Source: Oscillospiraceae bacterium (GTDB lineage: Bacteria; Bacillota; Clostridia; Oscillospirales; Acutalibacteraceae). From it: DNA of 49,764 bases. The notes under the pieces were generated by a model, which saw only the letters and a list, made by a program, of their open reading frames with translations, was not told where the DNA came from and made no database searches. The DNA is taken from positions 1 to 49,764 of the forward strand of contig SVOM01000009.1 of assembly GCA_015066405.1 (NCBI GenBank), written 5' to 3'. Of the stretch, positions 7,153 through 15,242 are shown one piece after another. Each line of letters begins with the position of its first letter. Position 1 is the first letter of the stretch. A program made the translations under genes and the position numbers.

Positions 7153-8856
7153 TTATGCTTTATTTTTTATAAAATAAGTCTTATAGGCGGTATAGGTAAC
7201 CATGCCCGTTTTGCCACCCGGCATTTTTTTAACGTTTTTGATTAATGTGTAATCAACCGGTGCCGTGGTAAGTGCAGCGCCCTTTGAATTTTTTGCCGCC
7301 ACAGCCGCGGCAAAATCCATATCGGCGGCGGTAAGCTCCTTGCCGCCGCACAAAACAACAACATGCGCGCCCGGCATATTTTTAATATGAAACCACATAT
7401 CGTTTTTCGCGGCAACTTTTAGTGTTAGTTCCTCGTTCATGCGGTTGTTTTTGCCATATAGTACGCGGTAGCCCGAAGGACTTATCGCCTCGCCGAAATT
7501 TTGTTTTGGTGGCGACTTTTTAATGTTTGTAGGCCGCTTAATATACCCCTCGTTTGCAAGCTCCTCGCGTATTGCCGCCATTTCAGACAGCGTTTCGGCA
7601 CGAGAAAGCGCATCAAGCACCGAGTCCAAATACTCTATTTCTTGTTTGTCGGCCTCTATTAGTTTTTTGAGTGTTTGCTCGGCGGTGTAGCTTTTTTTAT
7701 AGTCCTTAAAATACTTTGCCGCGTTTTGCGATGGGGTTAGCGCAGGATTCATAGGTATTCGTATTACGCCCAAATTTTCATCATAATAATTTTGCACCTC
7801 GGCAAAACGTTGCCCGTTTTCCAGCGCAAAAAGATTTGCCTTTATAAGCTCGCCAAAAACACGCAGCTGCTCCCTGTTCTCGCATTTTTTAAGGTCGATA
7901 AGCCGCATATTCATACGCTTTTCGGCACGTGCCGACATAATAGTAAGTAATTTAAGTATATCATGCGACTGCTTAGCCACGCGCTGAAAAGTGGCACGGG
8001 ATGTATAAAATTCTTCTAAAAGAGCGCTATAGCTTTCAAGCGTTTCATTTGTTACATCCTTGCCGTACTGTTCTATATTTGTAAACGAAAAATCAAACGC
8101 GGTACCATCACTTTTTTTAAGCAATGTCGGTGCTCCGCCTGATAAAATTTCGTTTTCTATTTTTTTAAGTTTTTCAAGCAGCATATTTTTATGGTATGCC
8201 GTAAGCTCAGATACAGTTATATCGGCACCCGCTATCTCGCGGCATAAAAGGGGTGAAAACCCCTCGGCTGATAACAGCAGTGCCTTATCAAGCTTTTCGT
8301 TTACATTTTCAAGCACTCGGTTGTATAGCACCTTTGCGCCACACTCTAAAATATTTAGTTTGTTGGGACGCGGAGGATAACAATACACGGCACCTGCGTG
8401 AATAATGCGCGTGCTGTTTTCAATGTTGCTTCTGTGCAGTGCATCTATAATTTTGCCGTTTAAAACCAACACAATATTTGACGATGCACCTATAAGCTCG
8501 ATTATAAGCTCGGGATAAACGGTATCGCCCATTTCGTTGGTGGCTACCGTTTTTATTGTCAGCACCCTCTCAAGCCCCGTTTGCTCTACCGATAAAATTC
8601 TGGCGGAGGACAAATGCTTGCGAAGCAGCATACAAAAAAGCGGCGGCTCGGCGGGATTTTCGGGGCGCGACTCGGTAAAATGCACACGCGCTGTGGCAGG
8701 GTTTGCCGAAACTAACAGGCGAACGGTTTTTCCCGGGCGGCGCAGCAACAAAACCAACTCATCGTTTGATGGTTGGTGGATTTTATCTATATGCATACCT
8801 TCGACGGTTTTTATTTCTTTGGTTAGTTTGTGTAAAAATACACCGTCCAGCGCCAT
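7153..8856 (-). CDS. rqcH: RqcH/Rqc2 homologue, NFACT family ribosome quality-control protein
   Basis: This 567-residue protein binds stalled 50S subunits and recruits tRNA-Ala to add C-terminal alanine tails in Firmicutes. The NFACT-N domain starts with MALDGVFLHKLTKEI. It is followed by helix-hairpin-helix and coiled-coil segments (about residues 290-450). The NFACT-R domain (470-560) contains YGKNNRMNEELT and DMWFHIKNMPGAHVV. The acidic-arginine pair of the N-terminal domain, Asp-Arg in the best-studied homologues, reads Glu96-Arg97 here (GLERVL). It begins directly after the trmK stop, with TTAGGAG as ribosome site. Confidence 0.93.
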   Translation of the reverse strand: MALDGVFLHKLTKEIKTVEGMHIDKIHQPSNDELVLLLRRPGKTVRLLVSANPATARVHFTESRPENPAEPPLFCMLLRKHLSSARILSVEQTGLERVLTIKTVATNEMGDTVYPELIIELIGASSNIVLVLNGKIIDALHRSNIENSTRIIHAGAVYCYPPRPNKLNILECGAKVLYNRVLENVNEKLDKALLLSAEGFSPLLCREIAGADITVSELTAYHKNMLLEKLKKIENEILSGGAPTLLKKSDGTAFDFSFTNIEQYGKDVTNETLESYSALLEEFYTSRATFQRVAKQSHDILKLLTIMSARAEKRMNMRLIDLKKCENREQLRVFGELIKANLFALENGQRFAEVQNYYDENLGVIRIPMNPALTPSQNAAKYFKDYKKSYTAEQTLKKLIEADKQEIEYLDSVLDALSRAETLSEMAAIREELANEGYIKRPTNIKKSPPKQNFGEAISPSGYRVLYGKNNRMNEELTLKVAAKNDMWFHIKNMPGAHVVVLCGGKELTAADMDFAAAVAAKNSKGAALTTAPVDYTLIKNVKKMPGGKTGMVTYTAYKTYFIKNKA

Positions 8857-9537
8857 TTATTTTTCTCCTAAAATTTTTTCTAATTGTTCTACAAGCGTTT
8901 TGTAGTAATTATATTTTTCCTCTTTGCCGCTCACGTCTTTAAGTGAATTGCGGCACTCGGTGGCTATTTTTAGTTGCTTTTTTATGTAGATAGCATCGGT
9001 GGCTTTTTGGCGGTTTAGTTTACCCGTGTAATAAAACGCCTCCGACTTTTCGGCCCTCTCTCCATTGTAGCAGGCCGTTATTATGCTGTAAATTTTGCCT
9101 GCGTCCTTAACCGCCGCTTCATCTGCTATTTCATACCCGTTATTGTTTAAAAAGCGGCGCAACTCGGCCGCGGCGGTCATGGGCTGCAAAAGTAAAGTAT
9201 ATTTACTGCTTTTTAACCAAGGCGCGCGGTCTATTATTCCCGAAATCACTTCGCCGCCCATACCCGCAATAATTACAGTATCGACCTCGTCTTTCTCTAT
9301 ATTTTCAAGTCCGTCAGACAAGCGGGTTTCAATTTTTGTGCAGCCCGTTTTTTTAATATTATTTTGTGCCGACAAAAGCGGTTTCTCATTTATATCGCAG
9401 GCAATGATTTTTTTAGGCAACTTGTTTTTTTCTATAAAAATAGACAAATAGCCGTGGTCGGCACCTATGTCCGCAACTGCGGCGGACTCGGGCACCAACC
9501 CGGCAATTTTTTCAAGCCGTGGGCTTAATTTGTACAT
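8857..9537 (-). CDS. trmK: tRNA (adenine-N1)-methyltransferase TrmK
   Basis: This 226-residue SAM-dependent enzyme makes m1A22 in tRNA. Motif I is VADIGADHGYLSIF. The catalytic-region loop is VIIAGMGGEVI, followed by LLLQPMTAAAELRRFL, as in the TrmK/YqfN family. The ATG at 9537 was chosen because the protein then begins MYKLSPRLEKIA, as in homologues, and GGTGAT precedes it. A longer start at 9582 has no ribosome site and would overlap the DUF1858 gene. It lies 1 nt after that gene and is adjacent to rqcH. Confidence 0.92.
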   Translation of the reverse strand: MYKLSPRLEKIAGLVPESAAVADIGADHGYLSIFIEKNKLPKKIIACDINEKPLLSAQNNIKKTGCTKIETRLSDGLENIEKDEVDTVIIAGMGGEVISGIIDRAPWLKSSKYTLLLQPMTAAAELRRFLNNNGYEIADEAAVKDAGKIYSIITACYNGERAEKSEAFYYTGKLNRQKATDAIYIKKQLKIATECRNSLKDVSGKEEKYNYYKTLVEQLEKILGEK

Positions 9538-9538
9538 A

Positions 9539-9736
9539 TTAATCACCGAAATATTCGTTGAGTTTTGCAACCAACTCATCACAATCGGTGCCGTGAACCT
9601 CGCACGCCTGAGCTATAGTCTCGCCACGAGATGCAGGACATCCAAGGCAGTGCATACCTATTTCAAAAAAGTATTTTGCACAACCTGTATCCATATCAAG
9701 TACATCGCCTATGCACATATCTTTTGTAATTTTCAT
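9539..9736 (-). CDS. DUF1858 / hybrid-cluster-associated disulfide redox domain protein
   Basis: This 65-residue protein is made of a single small helical domain with the family's CLGCPAS-x-GETI motif. The two cysteines form the redox pair thought to work with hybrid-cluster or other anaerobic redox proteins. No hybrid-cluster protein is visible in the window, so its partner is unknown. A GGAG site lies nine bases before the ATG. It sits between yhaM and trmK in one operon. Confidence 0.88.
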   Translation of the reverse strand: MKITKDMCIGDVLDMDTGCAKYFFEIGMHCLGCPASRGETIAQACEVHGTDCDELVAKLNEYFGD

Positions 9737-9761
9737 TTTAATTTCTCCTTTTTATTTATTT

Positions 9762-10733
9762 TTAGAATAACTTTGGTCCGTTATTCATATCATTTCTTCC
9801 GTGATTGTAAAGCTTGCGGTTGTCCATCATCCACAGCTTTCCGGTAAAGTCATTTGGTGCTATGTTTTCGTATGCATCGCGCATTTCGAAAAGCTCGGCA
9901 TCAATTAAGTCTAAATGGCTGAGCAATTCCGCTTCTATAAACATAGGTCTTACCGCCGCGCCAAACTCGGGCTCGCCGTGATGTGATAGCACCATATGCT
10001 CAAGCAGCATTGATTTTTCAAACGGTATGCCGAGCTCTTCGCTTTTTTTGCGTATCAGCATTGCGCCTTCGGCTAAATGGCCAAGCAGGTTGCCGCGCAC
10101 CGAATAGCCCGATGCTATACCCGTATCGGCCACATCATACTCGGTGGTTTTTGAAATATCGTGCAAAACAGCACCCGATAAAAGCAACTCCCTATCAACA
10201 AACGGATAGATTTTGCAAACCGCCTCGGCAAGCCGAACAATAGATAATGTGTGCAAAAGCAATCCGCCGCGAAAAGCGTGATGCAGTTTAAATGCCGCAG
10301 GCCAGTAAAGCAACGCCGCGCGGTTTTCTTCGAGAATGTGCGTTACCAAGCGCGATAAATCTTTATCCTCAAATTTTTCGGCAATGCTAAACAGTTCGTT
10401 ATACATTTGCTCGCTGTCATATTCCGCCGTTTTGACAAAATCTTCCAGCTTTACACCATCGGCTTCAATAACGGGACGTATACGGTCAATACGTAACTGG
10501 TCGCTACCCGCATATACACTTATAACGCCGCGAACCTTGATAAGTGAGTTCGCATCGTACTCGCCGTGCTGTTGGGGGTCATAACCCCAAAGCTTTGCAT
10601 TTATCTCGCCCGACGCATCAGACAGGGTCATATTAAGATAGTTGTCCCCTTTTGAAGATGTGCGTACCTCGATAGCTTTTACAAGGCAAAAACCCTCAAC
10701 CGTACCTTTATTGTCAAGTGCATTAAAATTCAT
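9762..10733 (-). CDS. yhaM: YhaM-type 3'-5' exoribonuclease (OB fold plus HD domain)
   Basis: This 323-residue RNase has an N-terminal OB nucleic-acid-binding fold (residues 8-95, KGDNYLNMTLSDASGEINAKLWG) and an HD phosphohydrolase domain. Metal ligands are visible in HAFRGGLLLHT, LLSGAVLHDISKTTEY (the HD pair) and MVLSHHGEPEFG. The length is close to that of Bacillus YhaM. AGGGGTG precedes the ATG, behind the promoter at 10764-10792. It heads the operon yhaM-DUF1858-trmK-rqcH. Confidence 0.91.
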   Translation of the reverse strand: MNFNALDNKGTVEGFCLVKAIEVRTSSKGDNYLNMTLSDASGEINAKLWGYDPQQHGEYDANSLIKVRGVISVYAGSDQLRIDRIRPVIEADGVKLEDFVKTAEYDSEQMYNELFSIAEKFEDKDLSRLVTHILEENRAALLYWPAAFKLHHAFRGGLLLHTLSIVRLAEAVCKIYPFVDRELLLSGAVLHDISKTTEYDVADTGIASGYSVRGNLLGHLAEGAMLIRKKSEELGIPFEKSMLLEHMVLSHHGEPEFGAAVRPMFIEAELLSHLDLIDAELFEMRDAYENIAPNDFTGKLWMMDNRKLYNHGRNDMNNGPKLF

Positions 10734-10763
10734 GTCGGCACCCCTTGTTCTAATTATACACTA

Positions 10764-10792
10764 ATTATACTATAATAAATAATTTTTGGCAA
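10764..10792 (-). promoter_or_regulatory. Promoter of the yhaM-rqcH operon
   Basis: Minus-strand TTGCCA (10787-10792), a 17-nt spacer and TATAAT (10764-10769). A second TATAAT at 10753-10758 lies closer to the gene but has no matching -35 box. Confidence 0.75.
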
Positions 10793-10816
10793 CAAGCAAA
10801 TATTTTCAAAAATTAC

Positions 10817-10845
10817 TTGACAATAATTTTGCTTTATGTTATATT
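10817..10845 (+). promoter_or_regulatory. Promoter of tRNA-Thr
   Basis: TTGACA (10817-10822), a 17-nt spacer and TATATT (10840-10845) lie 24 nt upstream of the mature tRNA 5' end. Confidence 0.85.
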
Positions 10846-10869
10846 ATTTAGGCACAATTTTAACTTTGT

Positions 10870-10945
10870 GCTGGTGTAGCTCAGTTGGTAGAGCAGCTGA
10901 TTTGTAATCAGCAGGTCGGGGGTTCGAGTCCGTCCACCAGCTCCA
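10870..10945 (+). tRNA. tRNA-Thr (anticodon TGT)
   Basis: This is a complete 76-nt cloverleaf. The acceptor stem is GCTGGTG/CACCAGC with an encoded CCA end. The anticodon stem is GCTGA/TCAGC with loop TTTGTAA, giving anticodon TGT (reads ACA). The T-loop is GGTTCGAGTCC. It is a single-gene transcript with its own promoter and terminator. Confidence 0.97.
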
Positions 10946-10953
10946 ATAAAAAA

Positions 10954-10981
10954 GCACTCACTGTTAAGTGGGTGCTTTTTT
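10954..10981 (+). terminator. Terminator of tRNA-Thr
   Basis: The stem GCACTCACT/AAGTGGGTGC is followed by a run of six T, starting 9 nt after the CCA end. Confidence 0.88.
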
Positions 10982-11054
10982 ATTTGTATATTGGCGGGCT
11001 CGAACACTGAGAGGGTGAGGCGCGTAAAGAAAACAATTGATAATTGTTTTTAGC

Positions 11055-11077
11055 GCAAGGCTTTGCCTTGCTCTTTT
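11055..11077 (+). terminator. Terminator-like hairpin just upstream of the epimerase gene
   Basis: The stem GCAAGGC-TTT-GCCTTGC is followed by TCTTTTT. The segment 10985-11075 before it has no gene. It holds a second A/T hairpin (AAAACAATT/AATTGTTTT at about 11030-11050). The downstream arm overlaps the -35 box of the next promoter. It could end a short untranslated RNA or stop read-through from the tRNA. Confidence 0.6.
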
Positions 11078-11096
11078 TGTGTTATAGTGCTATAAT
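11068..11096 (+). promoter_or_regulatory. Promoter of the sugar epimerase gene
   Basis: TTGCTC (11068-11073), a 17-nt spacer and TATAAT (11091-11096) lie 30 nt upstream of the ATG. Confidence 0.7.
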
Positions 11097-11126
11097 AACT
11101 TACAGTATTTTTACAAGGAGAACTGT

Positions 11127-11963
11127 ATGAACATCTCAATAATATGTAACGATGCGGCTTGCTATTCTACAATTAAAAGCTCGGGGTTTTGTGGTATTGA
11201 TTTTTCTTTCCCGAACGCGCCCGATTGCAAGAATGTGTTGACACAAGAATATTATGATAGCGTTTTGGAAAAGCATCAACTTTTAAAAGAGAACGGTTTA
11301 TATGTTGCTCAAACACATTTAAGTATAATGCCCGCACATATAGAACCGCTTGGCGATGGCACATACCAGCCGTTTGAAGAATATATGTTACCAATTCTTT
11401 TAAAGGAAATTGAGCTTACTGCAAAAATGAATTGTCGGACAGCGGTTATACATTTGTATTTTGAAAATGATAAAGAAAAAAGCCGCGCGGGTAATATACA
11501 ACTAATCTCAAAGCTGTTGCCAACGCTTGAAAAACACAACGTTATTTTATCTATAGAAAATATTTTCGGACCGCGGCTTAGTGATGCACATCTGAGCTCC
11601 GCCGAAGATTTGCTTTACTACATAGATTATTTTAAAAGCGAAAATCTCGGAATTTGCCTTGATACCGGCCACGCTGTCGTTTTAAAACAAAACCCGACCG
11701 AAATGCTCAAAAAAATCGGTGCGAATCTTACAGCGCTTCACATTCACACCACCGTTTTGCCCGATGATATGCATCTAATACCAAATACTGTACATTGGGA
11801 AGAAAAAATTGATTGGGATGAGTTTTCCCAAGAGTTGCTTCGCACCCAATACGGCGGCACCTTTAATCTCGAAGTAAAACTACCAAAAAAATTAAAAGGC
11901 GATGCCGTAACCGCTTTTTATCAGCTTGCATACGCCGTTGCAAAAGAAATTATTTGCAATTAA
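11127..11963 (+). CDS. Sugar phosphate isomerase/epimerase-like TIM barrel protein
   Basis: This 278-residue protein is of the AP-endonuclease-2/xylose-isomerase-like TIM-barrel family (PF01261). Probable metal ligands are in TAVIHLYFE (His), ILSIENIFG (Glu), GICLDTGHAV (Asp, His), LTALHIHTTVLPDDMHLIP (His) and GTFNLEVKL (Glu). The substrate cannot be deduced, and sugar or polyol isomerisation is the family expectation. AAGGAG precedes the ATG by eight bases. It is monocistronic between its promoter and the hairpin at 11970. Confidence 0.85.
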   Translation: MNISIICNDAACYSTIKSSGFCGIDFSFPNAPDCKNVLTQEYYDSVLEKHQLLKENGLYVAQTHLSIMPAHIEPLGDGTYQPFEEYMLPILLKEIELTAKMNCRTAVIHLYFENDKEKSRAGNIQLISKLLPTLEKHNVILSIENIFGPRLSDAHLSSAEDLLYYIDYFKSENLGICLDTGHAVVLKQNPTEMLKKIGANLTALHIHTTVLPDDMHLIPNTVHWEEKIDWDEFSQELLRTQYGGTFNLEVKLPKKLKGDAVTAFYQLAYAVAKEIICN

Positions 11964-11969
11964 AAACCA

Positions 11970-12000
11970 ACACGCCCGAACTGTATGTTCGGGCGTGTGT
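11970..12000 (+). terminator. Strong hairpin between convergent genes
   Basis: A 12-bp GC-rich stem (ACACGCCCGAAC/GTTCGGGCGTGT) with loop TGTAT lies directly after the epimerase stop. The T-tract is poor. The heptamer repeat tract at 12002-12036 follows. Confidence 0.7.
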
Positions 12001-12001
12001 T

Positions 12002-12036
12002 CTAATCCCTAAATCCTATATCCTAAATCCTAAAAA
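12002..12036. repeat. Heptamer repeat tract, copy 1 (GGATTTA-like on the minus strand)
   Basis: Read on the minus strand it is four 7-nt units in register: GGATTTA, GGATATA, GGATTTA, GGGATTA. It sits between a terminator and the 3' end of the esterase gene, whose last codons it overlaps. A similar tract lies at 17326-17352 and a weaker one at 19162-19180. Confidence 0.6.
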
Positions 12037-12830
12037 TTGTCTTTTATCCATTTTGCCGATAACTCAAGCCATTGGCAAGCACCCTTGACCTCTAAGGCAG
12101 GGCCTAAACCATGGCGGCCTTTCGGGAAAATGTGGGTTTCAACGGGGATTCCGTTTTCGGCAAGGCGAGCCGTAAACAATAATGTGTTTTTTACGTTAAC
12201 CGCATCATCCTCGGCCGTGTGCCACAAAAAGCAAGGACAGGTGTTTTGGTCCACGTTTTTGTCGTTAGAGAAAAGGTCTTTTTTGTCCATATTCTCTTTA
12301 CCGAGGAGACTTTCAAAAGAGCCTAAATGCCCGATTTCTTCATTCGAAGAACAAACGGCATAGCAAAGTATTGCGCCGTTCGGCTTTGCGCTCATTTTGT
12401 CCACATCATCGCCTACAACTGTGCAAATATCGGGCAAGGTTGCCGTCATACCGCATAAATGTCCGCCCGCCGAAAAACCGAGAGTAAACACGCGGTTTGT
12501 ATCAACATTCCACTCATCTGCATTATAGCGCACTATTTTTATGGCGCGCTGTGCATCGAGCAGCTGTGCGGGGTGGCGATACGGTTTTACACGGTAGCTT
12601 ACAACCGCCGCATTATAGCCACATAAGTTATAATATTTTGCGATTTGGTCTCCCTCGTGGTCCTCGGCTCTTATACAATACCCTCCGCCGGGGTAAATTA
12701 CAACGGTTGGTGCCTTTTCGCTAACATTCGCAGGGTAAAACACTATTTTATTAGTGCCCTTGTTATCCTCGTTGGTTATATTTTCATCATATAAAGGATA
12801 TTCCTTATCCCAAAGCTTTGCTGTAATCAT
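12030..12830 (-). CDS. Alpha/beta hydrolase, acetyl-esterase/lipase-like
   Basis: This 266-residue cytoplasmic hydrolase has an oxyanion-hole region VIYPGGGYCIRAEDHEG, a nucleophile elbow LGFSAGGHLCG (Ser) and probable acid and base residues in LWHTAEDDAVNV and FPKGRHGLGPA. The pattern matches the acetyl-xylan-esterase/carboxylesterase group (PF07859/PF20434), which removes acyl groups from sugars. GGAGG precedes the ATG. It converges with the epimerase gene. The two may share a role in sugar use, but that is inference. Confidence 0.87.
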   Translation of the reverse strand: MITAKLWDKEYPLYDENITNEDNKGTNKIVFYPANVSEKAPTVVIYPGGGYCIRAEDHEGDQIAKYYNLCGYNAAVVSYRVKPYRHPAQLLDAQRAIKIVRYNADEWNVDTNRVFTLGFSAGGHLCGMTATLPDICTVVGDDVDKMSAKPNGAILCYAVCSSNEEIGHLGSFESLLGKENMDKKDLFSNDKNVDQNTCPCFLWHTAEDDAVNVKNTLLFTARLAENGIPVETHIFPKGRHGLGPALEVKGACQWLELSAKWIKDNF

Positions 12831-12842
12831 ATTTTTACCTCC

Positions 12843-12871
12843 AAAAAACCGCTCGGCTTGAGCGGTTTTTT
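12843..12871. terminator. Terminator after the DUF4422 gene
   Basis: The stem AAAAAACCGCTC/GAGCGGTTTTTT with loop GGCTT has an A-run and a T-run on its flanks, so it can work in both directions. It lies 30 nt upstream of the esterase start and overlaps the DUF4422 stop, ending the sugar-transferase operon. Confidence 0.85.
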
Positions 12872-13643
12872 AAAAACTCTTATCATACTTTTTGCCCAAA
12901 AACTTCGCCTTTAAAAATCCCGTTATTTTTCGGTACCAGTCAATTTTCTCGGTGTATATGAGCGGTGTTTCGGCGTACTGTAATTTATTTGTGTTTATAT
13001 AAACATCCAAAAGCAGCTCACTCACTCTGCCGTAGAATCTTGCGTGGAATGCATCATAATCGGCATCACCGAATTTTTCTTCCAAAGCGAAAAGAATATC
13101 AAAAAGCCACTCGCAATATTTATCGGATATTTCCTTTTTCATAATATACATATTGAACATATGCGCGCTTGTGCGCTTTTTTAACCTATCAAATTCGGGT
13201 ATATACTCGGGATACTTTTCAGCCAAAATCTCCCGTACCTCTATTAGTGGCTCAATATGCATTGTGTGCTCATAATGCGAGTAAAGATTTTCTATATAAT
13301 ATTTTCGCTTTGTGGGCAAAATTATATCGTTTTTTTGGAGCAGTTTTTCTACCGTTTTATCACTTAATACTGCTTCTATTCCTTTTTTGGCGGTTTTAGG
13401 CTCTTTAAAATGGCGGCGATAGTGTGCAAGCCCCAAATAGTCGCACTCTAAATTTTTCCAGCCCCAGTAAAGACCTGTAAGCTCACAAAAATTAGGGTTT
13501 TTATGCGATATATTATCTCCCGTGTCATCGGGTGTGTAGCCAATATCAGCCTTACCCTTAGCGCCAACCTGAACCGGAATATAGCTCTTATACCCCGGCA
13601 TATTATAATTTTTGTGCGCCGCTACGATAATTTTTACGTTCAT
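12870..13643 (-). CDS. DUF4422 family glycosyltransferase (surface polysaccharide)
   Basis: This 257-residue protein matches the DUF4422 family found in capsule and exopolysaccharide loci: KIIVAAHKNYNMP at the N-terminus, then GDNISHKNPNFCELTGLYWGWK and CDYLGLAHYRRHF. No membrane helix is evident, so it probably acts on a lipid-linked sugar at the inner membrane face. Its ATG overlaps the sugar-transferase stop by 1 nt, so the two are coupled. Confidence 0.87.
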   Translation of the reverse strand: MNVKIIVAAHKNYNMPGYKSYIPVQVGAKGKADIGYTPDDTGDNISHKNPNFCELTGLYWGWKNLECDYLGLAHYRRHFKEPKTAKKGIEAVLSDKTVEKLLQKNDIILPTKRKYYIENLYSHYEHTMHIEPLIEVREILAEKYPEYIPEFDRLKKRTSAHMFNMYIMKKEISDKYCEWLFDILFALEEKFGDADYDAFHARFYGRVSELLLDVYINTNKLQYAETPLIYTEKIDWYRKITGFLKAKFLGKKYDKSF

Positions 13644-14278
13644 TATTCGGCTCCGTCTTTTTTAATAACCTGGTAAAAGGTTTTAAAGAAAATTTTGAAA
13701 TCCATAAGCAGACTTCTGTTTTGGCAATAATAAACTTCCATTTCGAGTCGCTCTTTAAAATCGGTGTTGCTGCGGCCGTTAACCTGCCAATATCCCGTAA
13801 TACCCGGTTTACAGGTTATAATCTTATCGAATGCTTCTCCCATATCTTTCTTTTCACGCCAAAGGTACGGGCGTGGGCCGATAAGCGACATATTGCCGAT
13901 AAGCACATTTATAAACTGCGGAATTTCATCAACCGAATATGCACGTATGAATTTGCCGACAGGGGTAATGCGCGGGTCGTTTTTAAGCTTTTTGTACTGC
14001 TCATATTCTTTTCTTGCTTCTTCATTTTCGGCAAGATATTCTTCGAGCACTTTATCGGCATCCTTTATCATTGAGCGGAACTTGAAAATCTTAATTTTCT
14101 TGCCGTGATAGCCTATGCGCTCTTGTGTAAACATAACGGTATCGGCATCGCCCGAAGCTAAAAAGGCAAGCTTTACAAACAAATAAATAACCAAAAACAT
14201 TGCTGTGCCAATAATGCCTAAAACTATATCTATCAAACGTTTACAAATGCTGTAAAGCACCTGTCCTGTTTTTTTCAT
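13643..14278 (-). CDS. Priming sugar transferase (bacterial sugar transferase family, PF02397)
   Basis: This 211-residue membrane enzyme transfers a sugar-1-phosphate to undecaprenyl phosphate, the first step of a polysaccharide repeat unit. It has an N-terminal membrane helix (about residues 14-40) and the family motifs IKIFKFRSM, AYSVDEIPQFINVL, MSLIGPRP and CKPGITGYWQVNGRS. It is first in a two-gene operon with the DUF4422 enzyme, behind a consensus promoter. With the cpsC/cpsD/capD-like genes at 3761-7064 it indicates capsule or exopolysaccharide synthesis. Confidence 0.94.
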   Translation of the reverse strand: MKKTGQVLYSICKRLIDIVLGIIGTAMFLVIYLFVKLAFLASGDADTVMFTQERIGYHGKKIKIFKFRSMIKDADKVLEEYLAENEEARKEYEQYKKLKNDPRITPVGKFIRAYSVDEIPQFINVLIGNMSLIGPRPYLWREKKDMGEAFDKIITCKPGITGYWQVNGRSNTDFKERLEMEVYYCQNRSLLMDFKIFFKTFYQVIKKDGAE

Positions 14279-14336
14279 ATTCCAATCCCCTTATTACCAT
14301 AAGTAAAAACGGTTTTCTTTTAGTATTTGTACAACC

Positions 14337-14365
14337 ATTATATATAATTCGCGGCTATTTGTCAA
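14337..14365 (-). promoter_or_regulatory. Consensus promoter of the sugar-transferase operon
   Basis: Minus-strand TTGACA (14360-14365), a 17-nt spacer and TATAAT (14337-14342): a perfect match to the housekeeping consensus. It is divergent from the promoter at 14374-14402. Confidence 0.88.
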
Positions 14366-14373
14366 TTTTAACC

Positions 14374-14402
14374 TTGCTTTTTATATATTCTACATATATA
14401 AT
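14374..14402 (+). promoter_or_regulatory. Promoter of the SGNH hydrolase-rsmE-rsmF operon
   Basis: TTGCTT (14374-14379), a 17-nt spacer and TATAAT (14397-14402) lie 34 nt upstream of the ATG. Confidence 0.75.
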
Positions 14403-14436
14403 TTGAGTAGTTTATGACAAGGAGAAGTGTTTTTTT

Positions 14437-15237
14437 ATGGATTTAACTATGATTTATTCGGCACCTGAGAACGAAAAACCGCTTGACCGCCTTGTAACAG
14501 ATGGTGGCTTCTGCGGAATTTTCCGCACCATTGCCTGCATTGGCGACAGTTTATCTTCGGGCGAGTTTGAATCGCTAAACAGCGAAGGCAAAGTTGGTTG
14601 GCACGATTATTTTGATTATTCTTGGGGTCAATATCTTGCCCGTATGTCAGGGCTTACCGTATATAATTTTTCACGTGGTGGACTTGCGGCACCCGATTAT
14701 TTCGCCTTTGCCGAACAAAAGGGTTACTTTGATGCCGATAAGGCGGCACAGGGCTACATTATTGCGCTTGGCGTTAATGATTTGTCCCGTGTGGGAAAAG
14801 GTGAGCTTGAATTTGGCGATATATCTGACATTGATTTAAACGATTATAAAAACAATAAAAAGACTTTTGTTGGTTGTTATGCCGCTATTATACAAAAGTA
14901 TAAGGAAATTCAGCCAAAGGCAAAATTCTTTTTAATGACCATTCCCAACAACGGCACTGAAAATCCAAATGCCGAAAAACATCGCGATATCCTGTATAAA
15001 TTAGCCGAGATGTTTGAAAACACATATATTTTAGATTTCAGAAAATATGCCCCCGTTTATGATGAAGAGTTCAGAAATCTTTTCTTTTTGGCAGGACATA
15101 TGAATGCGGCAGGTTATCTTGTAACGGCACAAATGGTAGCATCTTATATCGATTATATTATCCGACACAATATGGATGATTTTCGCCAAATCGGTTTTGT
15201 TGGCACCGATTTCCATAATGTAAATTATAAGTGGTAA
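14437..15237 (+). CDS. SGNH/GDSL hydrolase family protein
   Basis: This 266-residue esterase-fold protein has block I ACIGDSLSSGEFES (nucleophile Ser), the block III-type ALGVNDLSR and a late GHMNAAGYLVTAQ carrying the catalytic His. There is no signal peptide, so it should act in the cytoplasm, for example removing acyl groups from sugars or lipids. The substrate is unknown. AAGGAG precedes the ATG. The gene meets rsmE with a few bases between or overlapping, depending on the rsmE start. Confidence 0.88.
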   Translation: MDLTMIYSAPENEKPLDRLVTDGGFCGIFRTIACIGDSLSSGEFESLNSEGKVGWHDYFDYSWGQYLARMSGLTVYNFSRGGLAAPDYFAFAEQKGYFDADKAAQGYIIALGVNDLSRVGKGELEFGDISDIDLNDYKNNKKTFVGCYAAIIQKYKEIQPKAKFFLMTIPNNGTENPNAEKHRDILYKLAEMFENTYILDFRKYAPVYDEEFRNLFFLAGHMNAAGYLVTAQMVASYIDYIIRHNMDDFRQIGFVGTDFHNVNYKW

Positions 15238-15242
15238 AAAAT

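Noticed and set aside
10985-11075. Second tRNA or known small RNA after tRNA-Thr
   Set aside because: A T-loop-like GGGCTCGAAC is present, but no cloverleaf forms. Only two hairpins can be supported.
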